NCBI RefSeq assembly: GCF_037176765.1
Contig: NC_090022.1
Location: forward strand, 78,307,209-78,371,208
Reading direction: 5' to 3'
Length of the DNA stretch: 64,000 nt
DNA from: Anolis sagrei
Lineage: Eukaryota > Chordata > Lepidosauria > Squamata > Anolidae
In this document: positions 10,537-23,600 of the stretch, in pieces
Position numbering within the stretch: the stretch's first letter is position 1
Layout of the letters: each line of letters starts with the position of its first letter
Translations under genes and position numbers: made by a program
The notes under the pieces: model-generated
Seen by the model: the letters and a program-made list of their open reading frames with translations, nothing else
What the model was told of the DNA's origin: nothing
The model's database searches: none

Positions 10537-10812
10537 TGATCTACACTGTAGAATTAATGCCGTTTGTCAACAGTATTGAATCCTCTGAGTTGTAGTTTTA
10601 CAAGGTCTTTAGCCTTCTTTGCCAACGAGTGTTTCATCTTACTATACTCCTAAGATTCTAGAGCAGACATGGGCCAACTTGGGCCCTCTGGGTGTTTTGG
10701 GCTTCAACTCCCACTGTTCCTAACAGCCTCAAGCCCTTTCCTGTTCTGTGCCTCCAAGGGGGTATCTACACTGTAGAATTAACATAGTTTGACACTGCTT
10801 TAGTAGCCACTG
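10537..10812. repeat. MITE cluster (family A plus hAT)
   Basis: Parts of the CTACACTGTAGAATTAATGC MITE lie at 10537-10663 and 10757-10812. Between them is a hAT-type half element that starts CAGACATGGGCCAACTTGGG (about 10664-10745). Confidence 0.65.
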
Positions 10813-11745
10813 CTATGATACTTCATCTTGTTGATGGGAAGCTTCCCACCGGAGTGGAAATCATCTATTGGACAGATGGCAAGTTCTTTAACCTCAGCAG
10901 ACTGAAAGCCAAAACCAAGATTACAACATCTGTTATAGAACTCCAGTATGCTGATGACAACGTCAGCTGTGCGCATTCAGAAGATATACAAGCCATTCTA
11001 AACACCTTCGCAGAAGCATATGAGAAGCTCGGCCTGTCATTGAACATTGAGAAAATCAAATGCTCTTCCAGCAGTCACCAGCCAATCCATCTGCAATGCT
11101 AGAAATACAGCTTAATGGTGTAACATTAGAAAATGTTGACCATTTCCGCTACCTTGACAGCCACCTCTCCACCAAAGTCAACATTAACACCGAAATACAA
11201 CACCGCCTGAGCTCTGCGAGTGCAGAATTCTTCCAAATGAAGCAAAGAGTGTTTGAGGAGCAGGACATCTGTAGAGATATCAAGGTGCTTGTTTATAAAG
11301 CTATTGTCCTCCCAACCTTGCTATACACCTGCGAGATGTGGACTGTCTACAGACGTCACATGCAACTCCTGAAATGAGGAGTTGCATGCTGCCTCCGGAA
11401 AATCCTACAAATCTCTTGGGTAGACAAGCGGACAAATGTCAGCGTGCTGGAAGAAGCAAAGACCACCAGCACTGAAGCCATGATCCTCCACATAAACTCC
11501 GCTGGACCGGCCACGTTGTCCGGATGCCCGACCACTGTCTCCCAAAGCAGTTGCTCTACTCCGAACTCAAGAACAGAACGGAATGTTGGTGGGCAGGAAA
11601 AGAGATTGAAAGATGGGCTCAAAGCCAACCTTAAAAACTCTGACATAGACACTAAGAACTGGGAAGCCCTGGCCCTTGAGCACTCCAGCTGGAGGTCAGC
11701 TGTGACCAGCAGTGCTGTAGAATTTGAAAAGGCATGAGGAGGAGG
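10813..11745 (+). mobile_element. Non-LTR retrotransposon (LINE), 3' half, part 1
   Basis: The frames read a reverse transcriptase from its YADD box (ELQYADDNVSCAHSED, near 10935) onward, then the post-RT region with HFRYLDSHLSTKVNINTEI and TLLYTCEMWT. It holds frame breaks, so it is dead. The end of the same element, a C2H2-type zinc knuckle (CSHCGRR...H), resumes at about 12228 after an L2 insertion. I do not assign the clade. Confidence 0.8.
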
Positions 11746-11759
11746 GTGAAAGAGAGAAA

Positions 11760-11765
11760 CATGTC

Positions 11766-11796
<31 letters not shown>

Positions 11797-12227
11797 TACA
11801 ACAGTATATCAACAAAAAAGCAAGCAAATAAAATAATATAAATAATATAACTAAACATATAAGCAATAACACACGAGAGATTTAAAACACTATGGCAGGG
11901 CCAGATGTAATAGATTAAAATTTTAAAACACTGGGCGTGTACAGGGTAGGGTATGTCTAGACATGGGGGCTTTAGAGAGTGATGTAGGGAGATCAATCCA
12001 ACAGATAAAGTGCTTCAGAGGACATATAGAAGGAAATTGGTCAGATCGGGCATTATTTCCTTTATTCAGGGAAGGCACATTGGAACAGCCACGTATTCAA
12101 GCTCCTCCTAAAGACTGCCAAAGTGGGGGCTTGTCTGACATCTTTAGGGAATGAGTTCCAGAGTGGGGGGGGGGCACCATAGAGAAGGCCCTCTCCCCCG
12201 TCCCCACCAATTGCGCCTGCCAAGAGG
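11760..12227 (-). mobile_element. L2-type LINE 3' end, inserted in another LINE
   Basis: This is a minus-strand L2-type 3' end. Its (AAT)n tail is at 11767-11794. The 3' UTR follows, and then the coding end whose complement reads the conserved Ala-Phe-Ser/Leu-Trp-Asn-Ser-Leu region (about 12150-12220). It separates 10813-11745 from 12228-12405. Confidence 0.8.
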
Positions 12228-12405
12228 AAGGCGCGTCAAGCCAACCCCGACCGGGACCACCTTCCACCTAGAAACCAATGCTCTCACTGTGGTAGAAGAC
12301 GCAGATCAAGAATAGGGCTCGACAGTCACCTATGGACCCACCGCCAGGACACCCATCTTGGAAGACAATCCTACTCAGACTACAAGGGATCGCCTAAGTA
12401 AGTAA
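12228..12405 (+). mobile_element. Non-LTR retrotransposon, part 2 (C-terminal zinc finger)
   Basis: The frame reads CSHCGRRRRSRIGLDSHL, the C2H2 motif found at the C-terminus of this LINE type, then a GSPK end and a stop near 12400. It continues the LINE interrupted at about 11750. Confidence 0.75.
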
Positions 12406-12417
12406 GTCAGTGCTATA

Positions 12418-13437
12418 CAGGGTGAGGCAGCATAACTTCCTTTTTTAAAATGCGTGACATTCAGTCGGTTGAAGATGTAGCGGAGCACTAGTGGTCTCGT
12501 TCGAGAGGCGGGAGTATAAAGTTTTGTCCTGACATAGTTCAGTCGCCATCATGTGTTGGAACAGTGAGGAGTGTGCTTTTGCCGTTGAGGCCTACTTTAC
12601 AAGCAGATTTGGAGTGGCCAACCCGTTCTCCAGATTTGGCCCCTTGTGATTTTTTTCTATGGGGTTTTTTGAAATCCCATGTTTATGTGAACTGTCCAAG
12701 CACCCTACAAGATTTTAAGACCAACATCCAGGAAGAAATTGCCAACATAACGCCTGCTATGCTGGCAAGAGTAATGACAAACACCAGAAATCGGTTTACT
12801 CAGTGTATGGAGAATGGGAGATGTCCCCTACCTAATTTGATCTTCAAAACTACGTAAAACAAAACTTTAGATATGTGCCTACATTATAATTTTTTTAAAA
12901 AAATTCTGATTCACACAATGGGTTTTATTAAGTTATGAAAAAAAATTTATTTATTTATTATTTGCTTCATTTATATACCGCTCTTCTCAGCCCTCAGGTG
13001 ACTCAGAGTGGTTAACAACCAGTTTCAACAAGACAATACAAAATCAGTAATCAATTAAAACAGTAATATCAATTAATTAACACCAGAGTCAATACACCAG
13101 TACAGCAATATAACAATTCATCACGTCTCATTAATAGAATCAGCATCCGATCTCGTTGTCCATTATTCCATTCCAATAATCACTCAATTGTACTGCTTAG
13201 TTGAAAGCCTGTTCGAAGAGCCAGGTCTTCACACTCTTCAGGAATGCCAGTAAGGAGGGAGCCGATCTAATGTCTGTAGGAAGGGCGTTCCACAGCCGAG
13301 GGACCACTACTGAGAAGGCCCTGTCTCTCGTCCCCGCCAGGCGTGCTTGTGAAGCCGGCGGGACCGAGAGCAGGGCCTCCCCAGATGATCTTAACGTCCT
13401 AACTGGTTCAAAAAGGAAGTTATGCTGCCTCACCCTG
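12418..13437 (+). mobile_element. Mariner-like DNA transposon, internally deleted, split by L2
   Basis: The perfect inverted ends CAGGGTGAGGCAGCATAACT (12418-12437) and its complement (13418-13437) are each flanked by TA (12416-12417, 13438-13439), the IS630/Tc1/mariner target site. The frame begins at ATG 12551 with an N-terminal piece that reads CAFAVEAYFTS. It then jumps, after a loss of the middle, to the C-terminal catalytic block SPDLAPCDFFLWGFLK (about 12620-12670) and ends at 12857. The asparagine/aspartate-rich middle of the catalytic domain is missing. A minus-strand L2 fragment (12944-13408) lies between the ORF and the right end. It is non-autonomous and dead. Confidence 0.85.
12944..13408 (-). 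mobile_element. L2 LINE 3' end inside the mariner-like element
   Basis: This is a minus-strand L2 3' end with tail TTTATTTATTTATT and the coding C-terminus ([20 protein letters not shown] to TWLFEQAFN, stop at 13197). It is of the same subfamily as the long copy at 58306-60334, and more diverged. Confidence 0.85.
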
Positions 13438-13439
13438 TA

Positions 13440-13592
13440 AAGGCCTGGGCCAACTTGGGCCCTCCAGGTGTTTTGGGCTTCAACTCCCACCATTCCTCTC
13501 AGGCCCCTTCCTTTCCCCCCTCAGCTGTTAGGGATGGTGGGAGATGAAGTCCAAAACACCTGGAGGGCCCCAGTTGGCCCAGGCCTGGCTGT
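13440..13592. mobile_element. hAT MITE abutting the mariner end
   Basis: A palindromic element reads 'GGCCTGGGCCAACTTGGGCC' on the left and its complement on the right. It starts one base after the TA of the mariner-like element. Confidence 0.7.
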
Positions 13593-13689
13593 AGAGGCTT
13601 CCTGTGCGGTGAAGCACTGCCTGAGCATATCATCTTAGTCCAGGCTGGCTCGGCCTAACAGTGGGAAGGTTCCGCCTAGGAATTGGGGG

Positions 13690-14149
13690 TGGGTGGGGAA
13701 GGGGTGCCTCTCGAGGCCACTTGGCCCCCTCTGCACTCCGTCCTCAAAATGGCGCCTCCTCGCTCACTCGACTGAGGGGCTCCTGAGGAAGACAGGCACG
13801 GGCGGCCTGGGGCAGCAACTACTAGGCCACAACGGTGAGGGAGGGAGTTCTGCGCAAAGGCCCAACGGAGGAGAGGGGCGGGCTGCCCTTCACCCCAAAC
13901 ATTGGGGGGTGAAATGCCTCCCTGTGGCGTCCCTGCCTCCGCCCTGACACATTGCAGGCCCAGGCTCCTCCTTTCGCCGCCGCCGCCGCCGCCGCAGTGA
14001 CTGCTCGCTCTGCCTTTGACTCTTCCGTGCGGAGAAGGAGGCAGGGCTCGGAGGAAGGGAGGGAAGGCGGCAGGGAAGGAGGCGAGGCCGGGCCGGGCCG
14101 GGCCGGAGGGAAGGAAGGAAGGAAGGAGGGAGGCGAGCAAGCGGCCAAC
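13690..14149 (+). promoter_or_regulatory. CLTB CpG-island promoter and 5' UTR
   Basis: This is the GC-rich sequence before the CLTB ATG, with a (CCG)n run at 13976-13996, three GGGCC repeats and a purine-rich GGAA/GGGA tract up to the start codon. I see no TATA box. The transcription start cannot be placed from sequence alone; the GGAA-rich stretch is probably 5' UTR. Confidence 0.65.
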
Positions 14150-17100
14150 ATGGCTGATGACTTCGGCTTCTTCTCCTCCTCGGAGAGCGGGGCGGCTGCG
14201 GGCGCGCCCGTGGCGGCGGAAGAGGACCCGGCCGCAGCCTTTTTGGCCCAGCAGGAGAGCGAGATCGCGGGCATCGAGAACGACGAGGGCTTCGGCGCCG
14301 GGGGCGAGGCGGGGGACAGCCCCGGTGAGTAGCATCTCTGGATCCACAGGAAGGGGACGGAGGGCGTTTGACCCGGGCCACAGGGATAACACCAGCACAC
14401 CTCTCATAGCCACAACCATCATCATAATCCGCCGGTGTCCTTCCCCACAGGGGTCAGGCAGAAGGACACAAAGGCTTTCGGGATTTGAAGAGGGAAAGCT
14501 GGTCTCTCTTCTTTGGAGGCTTTTAAACAGAGGCTGGATGGCCATCTGTTGGGGGTGCTTGGAATGCAATTTTGCTGCTTCTTGGCAGGGGGTTGGACTG
14601 GATGGCCCATAAGGTCTCTTCCAACTCTTTGATTCTATGATTCTAGGCCTGGCCACAACCTCTGCAGCAGGCACGGGCAAACTTGGGCCTTCCAGGTGTT
14701 TTGGACTTCAACTCCCACCATTCCTAACAGAAGGGATGCGGCTTCTGCTATTATTATTTATTGTGTCTTGCTTTTATCTGTAAATAGCAAATCATACAAA
14801 TATTAAACAACCACCTAAAGCCCCTGCTAAACCCTTAAAAAGCTGTCGAAGGGTTTCATGGCCGGAATCACTTGGTTGCTATGAGTTTTCTATGGATGCC
14901 TGCCATAGATGTGGGTGAAATGTCAGGAGAGAATGCTTCTGGAACATGGCCATACAGCCCGGAAAACTCACAGCAACCAATTAAAAAAGCTATGGCTGCT
15001 GCCCTGTCCGCATGCTGCTTCTACAGAGCCTGGGCATCCTGTCTTGTGTTGTTCCCATTTCACAGATACAGCAGTAACCTAGGCCTCTTCACAACAACAA
15101 TAATAACAATAACAACAACAACAATTTTATTTGTAACCCGCCCTATCTCCCCGAGGGGACTCTGGGCAGTTCCCAACAAAAGGAAAAGGCAAAGAACCCA
15201 TTAATGTGTTTGAGAACACAGAGATGCTGGACCACTCTAACAACTACCATGTCAGACTACACAGAGAAGCCATTGAAATCCACAAGCATGGGGACAATTT
15301 CAACAGAAAAGAGGAAACAATGAAAATGAACACAATTTGGCTACCAGTATTAAACAAACTCTAAAATCAGGACAGTATAGAAAGAACAACACTCAAAAAC
15401 CAGGGAATTCCAGACAAGAAACAATCAGGGCCAGCTAATCACCCTCCAACAAAGAATTCCCCCGGGCAGGAAGCACCCAAGCCTTGAAACTGTGAAGCTT
15501 TTCAGTGCTAATGAAGGTGATCAATTGCAGCAGTCACACTTGCCCCCAACAGACAAGAGTCCTTTCTCCCACCCTGGATATTCCACATATATTTAAACCC
15601 CACTTGCCTTGTTTCCAACAAACCTCACTACCTCTGAGAATGCCTGTCATAGATGTGGGTGAAACATCAGGAGAGAATGCTTCTGGAGCATGGCCATACA
15701 GCTCCAAAAACTCACAGCAACCCCAAAATGGCAAACATTAAATGCCAGCAAAAACAAAACAACATCACAGATCAGAACAATAAGTAAACCACATAAATTT
15801 AAACCTATAAAGGACCAAGAATAACCAAAAAAAGTTAAAACTAAGACTAATAAAATGCTTCCCACACCTTTAACCCACAAGGGCCTTTCAAGAGCCCCTC
15901 ACAAGATGACTCCTGACCCCAGAAGAACACAGGGCAAGCCACCCAAGATCTGACTCCCAGTCCATTGGGACCTGGTGACTCCTTTTATGAGCTCTGAGAA
16001 GGAATGCCATTTGACACCACTTGAACTGTCATCGTTCAACCCTATGGAATTGTTGGAGTTGTAGTGTGTTACCAATATGCTTTGGCAAAGAAGGCAAAAG
16101 ACCTTGTAAAACAACCTTTCCTCTGACTGCATCGCCATGGCAGTAAGAGTGGCATTAAATGGTATTCATTCTACTGTGTGAATGCACCCCATGCTTTGAG
16201 TCAGAGACTTCATCTGTTCTTTGGTTTGGGAGGATTTCATGAGAGACCAAAAGCTGTCACTCTTCAGCCTAGTCTGGCCTCCTCCAGAAGGGAAGATGAA
16301 TTATAGAGTTAGTTGTTTACGCTTAAAAAAATTGAACATGGCAACTTGGAGGATGCATTCACAACCACTTGCCTAGTTATGGATACCTTCATAAATTAAC
16401 TGTCCCAAAAAGTAACTTTCCAGGATCTGAAGTTAATGGCCTATTTTTGGCGATTGTGACATGGTGGCTTGATCATTGGACTACAACTCTGGAGAACAGA
16501 GTTTGAATCCTCTCTTGTCCCTGGAAATGTACTGGGTGACCTTGGGCGAGCCGCACTCTCGGCTTCAGAAGAAGGCAAAGGCAACAAATTTTGGTTGGGT
16601 AGCCATATGTCAGAAACAATTTGAAGGCACACAATAACAACAGTGGACACTAGGCTCAGAGCCACACAGTTCTGGCTTGATCCACCACGAAAGTCCTATT
16701 TCCTCTCGCAAATTCCTTCCTTCACTGAGTCAGGCAGGAGGTTATTATATTCAGTGCTGTTTGAAGAAGGAAAGGGCACATCTGTTGTAGGAGTGACAGA
16801 CACACGGGACTGGCTTTGGGAGGAGTCCCCACAAATGTTGCCAGACCAGACCTAATCATCCTGGGTGTAGCCAGATATATTCAGGTGTGAGATGTCAGGA
16901 AAGAGGAGGAGGATCCACAAGGAAGTGGTTGGAAAATAAAATGGTGTTTTCACGTAGTGCATCTCACAATCCTTGTCATTTGCAATTTTATCTTGGTTAG
17001 CCTTCACACTGCTTAGGATTCTCATATTTGAACTGTCCTTCTGTGATGCCTTTCCCATTTGCCTGGCTTTTCATCACTCTTTGCGGAGCTTTACCTCTTT

Positions 17101-17640
17101 AATTTCTGCATGTCATGCTGCTGCTAAAAGCCTAGCAACAGGATAAGTAAAAGATGAGTCTGTCCTTGGCTTTCCTTAGGCAGGAGTCCAGAAGCTATCT
17201 TGTTCCCAAGCAAGGGAATTGCATACTATTTAGCCACAGTTACTGTTTTCAGAGGCCTTGTGAACTGAAGACACAGTGCCCCCATCCAACCTTTCCAAAT
17301 ATGCCCGACGTGGGTGTCTGGAGTAGAAATCCATTTAAATGGTTAACAAGGGGGTTCCTTAACAGATCAAACTGCCAAATGTTTACCCAATTTTCATTGT
17401 GCTGACTATGTTAGATGTTTTATTGTTGACCGTGCTTTTAAATGTACTTGTTTAGTTGTTGTTCAATGCTTTTACCGATATTTAATTTCATTTGATTAGT
17501 ACAATGCTGTTATTCCATACTATGTTTATTGCTGTAATGTTTTGGTATGTGGCTGGGCATTGAATATTTGCCTTTGTATGTGTAAATCGCCCTGAGTCTC
17601 ATGGGGGAGATAGGGCGGTCTAAAAATAAAGTTTATTGTT

Positions 17641-17685
<45 letters not shown>

Positions 17686-20600
17686 CCCTTTTCCTCTGTG
17701 TTTGTTGGACTGTATATTTAGTGAACTTTAGCACTAAGGAAAGGGTTTATAAATGGCTTTTTTTTCTCTTTAGCAGTGGAATAAGAATAGAAGGGATATT
17801 GAAGTCCCCCAGTATGCTAATTCGGGTCTTGGTTCAGTTGGCCAATGTGTTTAGATGCTGCTTCTGTAATATAAGAGCAGCTATTATGTTTCACAAGGTC
17901 TAGAGTTCCATGTAGTCGGGAATTGTTTTCAAAGAACGGGCATGTAATAAACTTGGTGTGTGAACGAGGACTCTCCATATCATGTGCTAATATGTGAATT
18001 GTGATAGGTTTCCTAAGTTCTAGGCAGCAGGGAGCTCTCATTCTCTTAAAAATACAAAAAGGGAGAGGAGTTGCAACACACACACATAGAGCTACAACAT
18101 TTTTGATGGGAGGAAACTATTAAATGCTTAATCGTCAGTACATGCTTTGGTATCTTCCTCACGTGCCAACAGTTTCTTTTCAGAGCCAAATGAATAGGTA
18201 TGACTGGGGAGAAATACAGTTCAACCAATTCAGCAAGATAGGCTTATGGGAAAAATAGATTCCAGTCTTTCTTGTCACTCTGCTTCTATCATTGAGATCA
18301 TTATAAACAAAGTTAATTAAAGTTGAAGAAACAATTAAAATGGGATTCTGTAGAACTGTTAATTGTAAATAAGAGCTGGCATGTTTTATGTGTGCTTAAC
18401 TCCTTCGGAAAAAAGTCAGTTGGTACAACTGATTTTGTTATCCACAGATTTTCACTCCAACAAAAGCAGACCAGGTTCAGATTGTGCATTGTCCCGATGT
18501 GCTTATGCCCACAATTTGATTGATTGGTCATGGATTGATGCAGTGTTGTGCCCTATATCCAGCAGAATGGAGTGCAAATTATTGGGAAGCACAATTGAAC
18601 TCCATTGGAAGTTGCTTTTGAATAAGCATATGTCCTCTTCTGCTTTTGATCTTTTTGCTGAATTGAAGGAAGGGCTTTTTTAACTTCCCATAATTTTCCA
18701 TGCAGCTTTATTCTCAGCAGTTGGATGCCAACAATTACCAAGTAGCTAAGTCCTTATCTAGGTTCTACATTACAAAGAATGAGTCATACCTTGATAGACT
18801 GCCTTTTACTGAGAGCATAAGAGCAACCTGCAGCTAGAGAAGTGATTACCAAATTCGAATTTCAGGGTGTAGTAATTTGGGAGCAAATCCTGTATTCTTG
18901 TTTCCTGCACCTTTTGTTCCTATAAGCCCAAACTTCTAATTTATTTTAATTTATTCTTGCATTGATGTTACTTGCTGTTTCGCGTTGTATCATTGGGGCT
19001 GTGTAATGGTGGTGGGAGTGTGGAGGGATGGGTGTGTTGTGTTGTGTGTGCTAGGGAAAGCATTTAATTTTGCTGTACAATGACAATAACATTATTCTAT
19101 TCTATATGTACCCACTGCACTTGGAGGCATGCCTTATAATGAAATTGATCAACCTATGGCCTTCGTAGCCCATTCGGTCTGTGAGGGTGGGAAACTGGTC
19201 CCTAATTTTATTCTTCTATGTGCATTAAAGTGCTTGCCGGTTTGCAAAGTCTAACTTCTTTTTCTTTTCCTTCCTCTGTAGTTGACTTGGATGGCACAGA
19301 TGCCACTGTGAATGGAGATGTCTTTCAGGTGAGAATCCATCTAGACTCCTGGGTTGGTCTTGGGAAGCTTTCTGGCACTGTCACCATATTCTAGATTTCA
19401 ATTTCCACTATCTTTTAGCAATCATGTTAGCAGGGGCTGCTGGGAACTGTAGCCTAAAACATCAAGGTGGGGGAATGGCTGAAAGACGTTGGTTTATGAA
19501 GCCAGTGAATATGGTATGCTTGAATGGGATAAGTGGGCCCAGATTTTTCAAGTAGTTGGTTGAGATTTCCCATGCAAAGCAACCTCTTTGTTAGTTGTCA
19601 AAGAAAGGGGATGTGTTGTGGGTGGACGTGAATTCCATCCATCAGTTTGTTTTCTGATGAGATTGACCATAACACTCTCTTTCCTAAGATCTGGCTGTGA
19701 AACTGTTTCACCAGATATTATTGGACTTGATCGGCCCCAACCAGCTCAAATAACATTAATGGATGATGAGAAAAGGAGTTCATAAATATTTGTAAAACCA
19801 AACAATCTCCATGTGTGCCCTAGATATTCATCCATAGCAGCTATTTATGGGGATCATTACAAATAGAGGACACTGTTATCATAGAAGAAGGTGGCTACAT
19901 TTGCAAGAAAGGGGCTAATTTGCTGGGGAGAAATTATGAGATTGGATTATACCCTTTAAATGTTGTCTTCCAAAATTCATCCAATGCACATTCAGACTTT
20001 TGCCTGTTTGTGGGTCAACTTGCTTGATGTCTTGGGGAAAGTGTGTGTGTATATACACGGAGAGGGAGCTGCAGTTTTGTACCTATTCTCAATCATGTGC
20101 CTACTAAGATATGATTTGCTGAATGACAGCTTTGTGCCATTTTTACAATGTACTAGAAAGCCTACTGTGCCAGCCCACGCTTTTCTGTACCAGTTTCTCT
20201 GCACTACACTCTTATCCTTCTTGTTCTGCTGATGCCATCCCCCAGCTGCATGCATAGCACTGGTAGAGTGTGCTGGGTGGGCAGCCACTTAAGCTAGCGA
20301 CCAAGGAGGAGAGTGGTGTGCCCCCTTCTTTACGCTGCTGTCCCATGCCTCCATTCCTATGACTGTGCCCATTCTGCCCAGGTGAATGGAACAGTGGCTG
20401 AGGCTAAGGAGCATTTCTCTCCCTCCTTGTCATGGTATCAGCTTGGTTTATAGCGGCATAATCCCATTGGAGATGGGTAGATTTAATTAGATTAGAGGAT
20501 TGAGGGTAAGGGTGGAGCATAATCCAATAGCCTTCTTCAACACTGCAAGCAGCAGTATTTCTGGAAACAGGGCTTGGTACTTAATTGCAGCTGCCTTCAT

Positions 20601-23600
20601 CTCCTCTTGGTTTTCTGTTCTAACTTGAACTCCCCAAGACACTGGTTGCTCAGCCCAGAAAAGCAAACTCCTTTCTACTCACCACGCAGATGTGTCAAAC
20701 TTTGGCAAACATTTGCAATCCATAATCTTTTCTAACCTTCATGCAGAGAGAACAACCAGGTTCAACCCTTCTGCTTGCTTGGAAGAGGGAGCTGGAGTAG
20801 CAGGGGGGAAGCTTGCACCCAGGGGGCAGCAGAATTGCTCTGTAGGTATAGTGCCGATGTTTGAACACTCACTTGTCATAACATGTTGATATCTGGTAGA
20901 AAATAATTCAGGATCCCCAAAGCAGGGAGGGACAGCTCTCTAGGAGTGTGTCTATGTGTGATAATGTGCACATTCCTCAAGAATAGAGTCATTCCCCAGG
21001 AGAAAAATGAATAAAAAGAGAGTGTGTGTAGCCCCAGCAGGGGTTTGGTACTGTAGGAGGTGGCTTAAGAAAAATGAGGAAACCATCTCAAGCAGCAGGT
21101 TTTGCCTAGAGGAATGGCAATTCCCATGCATTCCCTATTTGTTTCCCCTCTTATTCCCTTTTATCTTCTGCTCCTTAAGTTATGCTGCTGTCCTCAGGTT
21201 TAGTGGAAGACACTGTCATGTCACCATTTTGAAATGAAATCCAGCTGCTCCTCCTCCAATTCATTTCTGTACGTTAGCAAATTAGCATGTGTACCGCCAT
21301 ATTCTTCACCTCTGATCTGCTGCAGTGCATTCTTGGTCCTTTCCCTCTGCACATTCTTCTTTTAAAAGAAGTGCCCAGCACTTTGAGAACCTTTTATTAT
21401 ATTTACACTTTTTGTGTGTGTAGGCGGTGAGGTGAATGCTCTAGCACTAAATCATTTGCTTTAGGGTTGGTTTGCTTTTTAATCTAGAGTTGTTGTTTTT
21501 AAAGTAAAGTAATGGGTTTTTAATCTTCATGTCGACCCCTGACATATTTATTGTAGTGATAATTGAAAGGCAACCTTACCAGCCTTACATCACTCATTAC
21601 CCCCAGCCATCCAGGGCTGATAAAGATAGTAGTCCAACATATTGCTCGCTGCTAAAATACCATATATACCCTAGTATGTGAGAAAGACAAATGCATTTTG
21701 GGAATGCGTTTTGGATGGCCGACAAAAATAGCATTGGTTATCTCCTTTTGTTTAGTGTTTAGATGTGTATTGTAGATTTCAGGGAGAGACTGTTCTCTGT
21801 ATTGTACTGCCACCATCACCCAGTTTCTAACACTTAATCTACGCAAGCAACAGATAATATAAACAAATATTCCTGGGCAGAATAAATGGGTACTTGGTTC
21901 CAAAACAGGATTTCATAAGTGAGAACTGGGTTCAAGCACCCATTTAGTGGAAAAGCAGTACAGATTAGTAACCTGTTCCTCTTCCTATGCACATATAACA
22001 CCTTCCAATCTTATTTTTGTTTGTGTACTTCCCTGTTGTGGGCTTTCAAGTCATTTTCTGCTTATATGGGCCCTAAGACAAACCTGCCACATAGTTTTCT
22101 GAGGCTCAGAGTGTGTGATACTTCCTAGATCACCCAGTGGCTGTCCTAGGCCAATTGGGGAATTGAACTTTCATTTCCAGAATTGTCGTCCAACACTCAA
22201 ATCAACACTCTTAATTTAACTGTAAAAGGGTGCTATGTCTGTCCTAGAATGGGTCGGCACTAGCAACTTATTTTTCTATACTCTTGTGTGTTTGCTTTAT
22301 CACAGTTACTGGCTGGCTACAAAGGATCTAAGCTAAAATGTGTTTTTGTACATAACTTGAAGAATGATCCATATTTCAACTTTAGGTTTTTCTTTTAAGG
22401 GCAGTGTGCTCTTGTAGTCTAAGCCTTTCCCCCCACAGAATCTTTATGTCCCAATAAAAGTATCCTTTTCCTTCCCACTTGCTTGACTCGTAGTGTGTAT
22501 GGTCAGGAGGCAGGGATAGCTAGGCTACACGCATTCTCCTTGACACACCTGCTTTTAATATTATTTGAAACTTTTCTGCTAGTTTTTATGGTGATGTGGA
22601 TATAGGATGCTACCTCCCCATCCCTTACATATCAGCATCCTGAAAGTGATATGGTCCAAAAAAGTTTTATCATACCGTTAAAATAGAGCTGATCTTAGAA
22701 ACATGCTGTTCACCATTTAACATGAGAAATAAAAGTCCAGAGGGTGTTCAGGTGATAGATTTACAAGAGCACCAAAAAGCCATTTGCTTGTTTCTGCTGA
22801 GATGAACAAGTTCTGTGTGTGGGAGGCTTCTTCTGCTGACTCTAGGATAGAAAGGAGAAAAAAACCCACTTCTCAACCCTCTGTGAAATCACTGTGAATT
22901 ATACAACTGTGAATTAAAGTGACCACATCGCTTATGATTTCATCCTGAGGCTGCAAAATTGCTTCTTGTTATGGTATTAGCACTTAACCAGATAGAAATG
23001 GTTTCAGAACCAGCCAGAACAAACATCTGGTTCTATTCTGTGTGAGTTGAACCTTTTAAAGCCTTGACTATGACATCATAAGGATGACGCCATAGAGACA
23101 CACCTTCCAACTGGATGAGCTCTTCTGAGACACAGACATGAAAATCATGTTGGCAGTGAATGGCAAGGCAAGTTGTATAAATCTGGGCAATACTATGCAG
23201 CCTGTGGTGTAAGGGAGCCAGGCTTGCAAGAGCAAAGTGCTGGGACTTTAGGACAACTATGTCATTAACCATCCCCATCAGATTTCTGTTTCCCTCCAAG
23301 CTTAGCTGCGATCTTCATGTTGGTATTGTTGTTGAAATAGATTAAAGTAGTTTAGAAGCAGTCTGTTTGTTGACTTTGGCCTTGTGGAAGTTTTTTCCCC
23401 GTCCATGGGAAAAGGAGTAGCATAGGCCTTTGCATGCTTGATTTACTGCTGTTCCGCTGCTGGAGTTGGTAAGTCAAACTCGGGGAAATAATCCTCAAGC
23501 AGAACCAGACAAGCTGTCAAGGTACTGACAATAGTATCTTTATTTGGCGTCATCTCAGACAAATCCAAAGGTATCTGACATTCCTTTCCTGCCTCCTTCT

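Noticed and set aside
13676-14680. 334-codon minus-strand frame over the CLTB promoter and exon 1
   Set aside because: GC-rich CpG-island shadow, rich in Pro/Ala/Arg/Ser, running through CLTB exon 1 and a CR1 tail.
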